Below, one piece after another: positions 5,181-5,266 of a DNA stretch of 5,266 nt (its first letter is position 1; every line of letters begins with the position of its first letter). The notes beneath the pieces were generated by a model. That model was not told the origin of the DNA and made no database searches. It worked only from the letters and a program-made list of their open reading frames with translations. Source of the stretch: Acidimicrobiaceae bacterium. GTDB lineage: Bacteria > Actinomycetota > Acidimicrobiia > Acidimicrobiales > Ilumatobacteraceae. Location of the stretch: NCBI GenBank assembly GCA_947487095.1, contig CANKVI010000068.1:1-5266 (forward strand). Direction: 5' to 3'. Position numbers and translations under genes: made by a program.

Positions 5181-5266
5181 ATGAGCCAGGAATTGTTTGA
5201 ACGCTTCACCAAGTGTGCAGTAGATGTGTTGTCAGTAGATGCTTCGAAGATCACCCCAGAAGCAAG
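5181..5266 (+). CDS. acpP: Acyl carrier protein, N-terminal 28 residues, cut by the window edge
   Basis: The open frame begins MSQELFERFTKCAVDVLSVD and continues ASKITPEA to the right edge. The first helix (about 2-17) followed by a V-L-x-V-D ... I-T-P-E-A pattern is the usual start of bacterial ACP, where the loop leads to the second helix and the DSL phosphopantetheine site at about residue 36-40, which lies beyond the window. ACP carries malonyl and growing acyl chains between FabD, FabH and FabG encoded just upstream; it is cytoplasmic and needs a 4'-phosphopantetheinyl transferase for activity. The assignment rests on this short N-terminus plus the FAS-II context and the strong ribosome site. 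Confidence 0.85.
   Translation, partial: MSQELFERFTKCAVDVLSVDASKITPEA

Overview
The window carries two divergent, ordinary-looking chromosomal gene groups from what is most likely an actinobacterium. The pointers are a PdtaR-type ANTAR response regulator directly upstream of DNA polymerase I, a FabG resembling mycobacterial MabA (including its GMGH tail), and a fabD start that looks leaderless. By eye the base composition is close to balanced, which would suit a moderate-GC lineage such as Acidimicrobiia better than Mycobacterium or Streptomyces. That placement is inference, not proof.

Leftward unit (minus strand, about 2190 down to 1): tRNA-Leu(CAA) with an encoded CCA; a 108-residue coiled-coil protein of unknown function starting 2 nt after that CCA; pdtaR, whose ATG overlaps the previous stop by 1 nt; and the first 384 codons of polA, 13 nt further on, running off the left edge. 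The close packing suggests one transcript joining a tRNA, an RNA-binding antiterminator and a replication/repair polymerase.

The 57-bp gap 2169-2225 separates the two units. It holds candidate -10 hexamers of identical sequence on the two strands, arranged as an inverted repeat.

Rightward unit (plus strand, 2226 to 5266): fabD, fabH, fabG and the start of acpP, a type II fatty-acid synthesis (FAS-II) cluster. FabD loads malonyl onto the acyl carrier protein (ACP), FabH makes the first condensation, FabG reduces the 3-ketoacyl-ACP, and AcpP is the carrier. fabD, fabH and fabG are tightly coupled (11-nt gap, then a 4-nt ATGA overlap). acpP follows a 59-nt gap with a strong Shine-Dalgarno and a possible promoter of its own.

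No mobile element, CRISPR array or defence locus is visible. The least ordinary items are: (i) a C-terminal extension of about 80 residues on FabD that resembles a biotinyl/lipoyl barrel without the modifiable lysine; (ii) the unrecognised coiled-coil protein translationally coupled to pdtaR; (iii) the tRNA-to-start-codon junction; and (iv) the mirrored divergent promoters.
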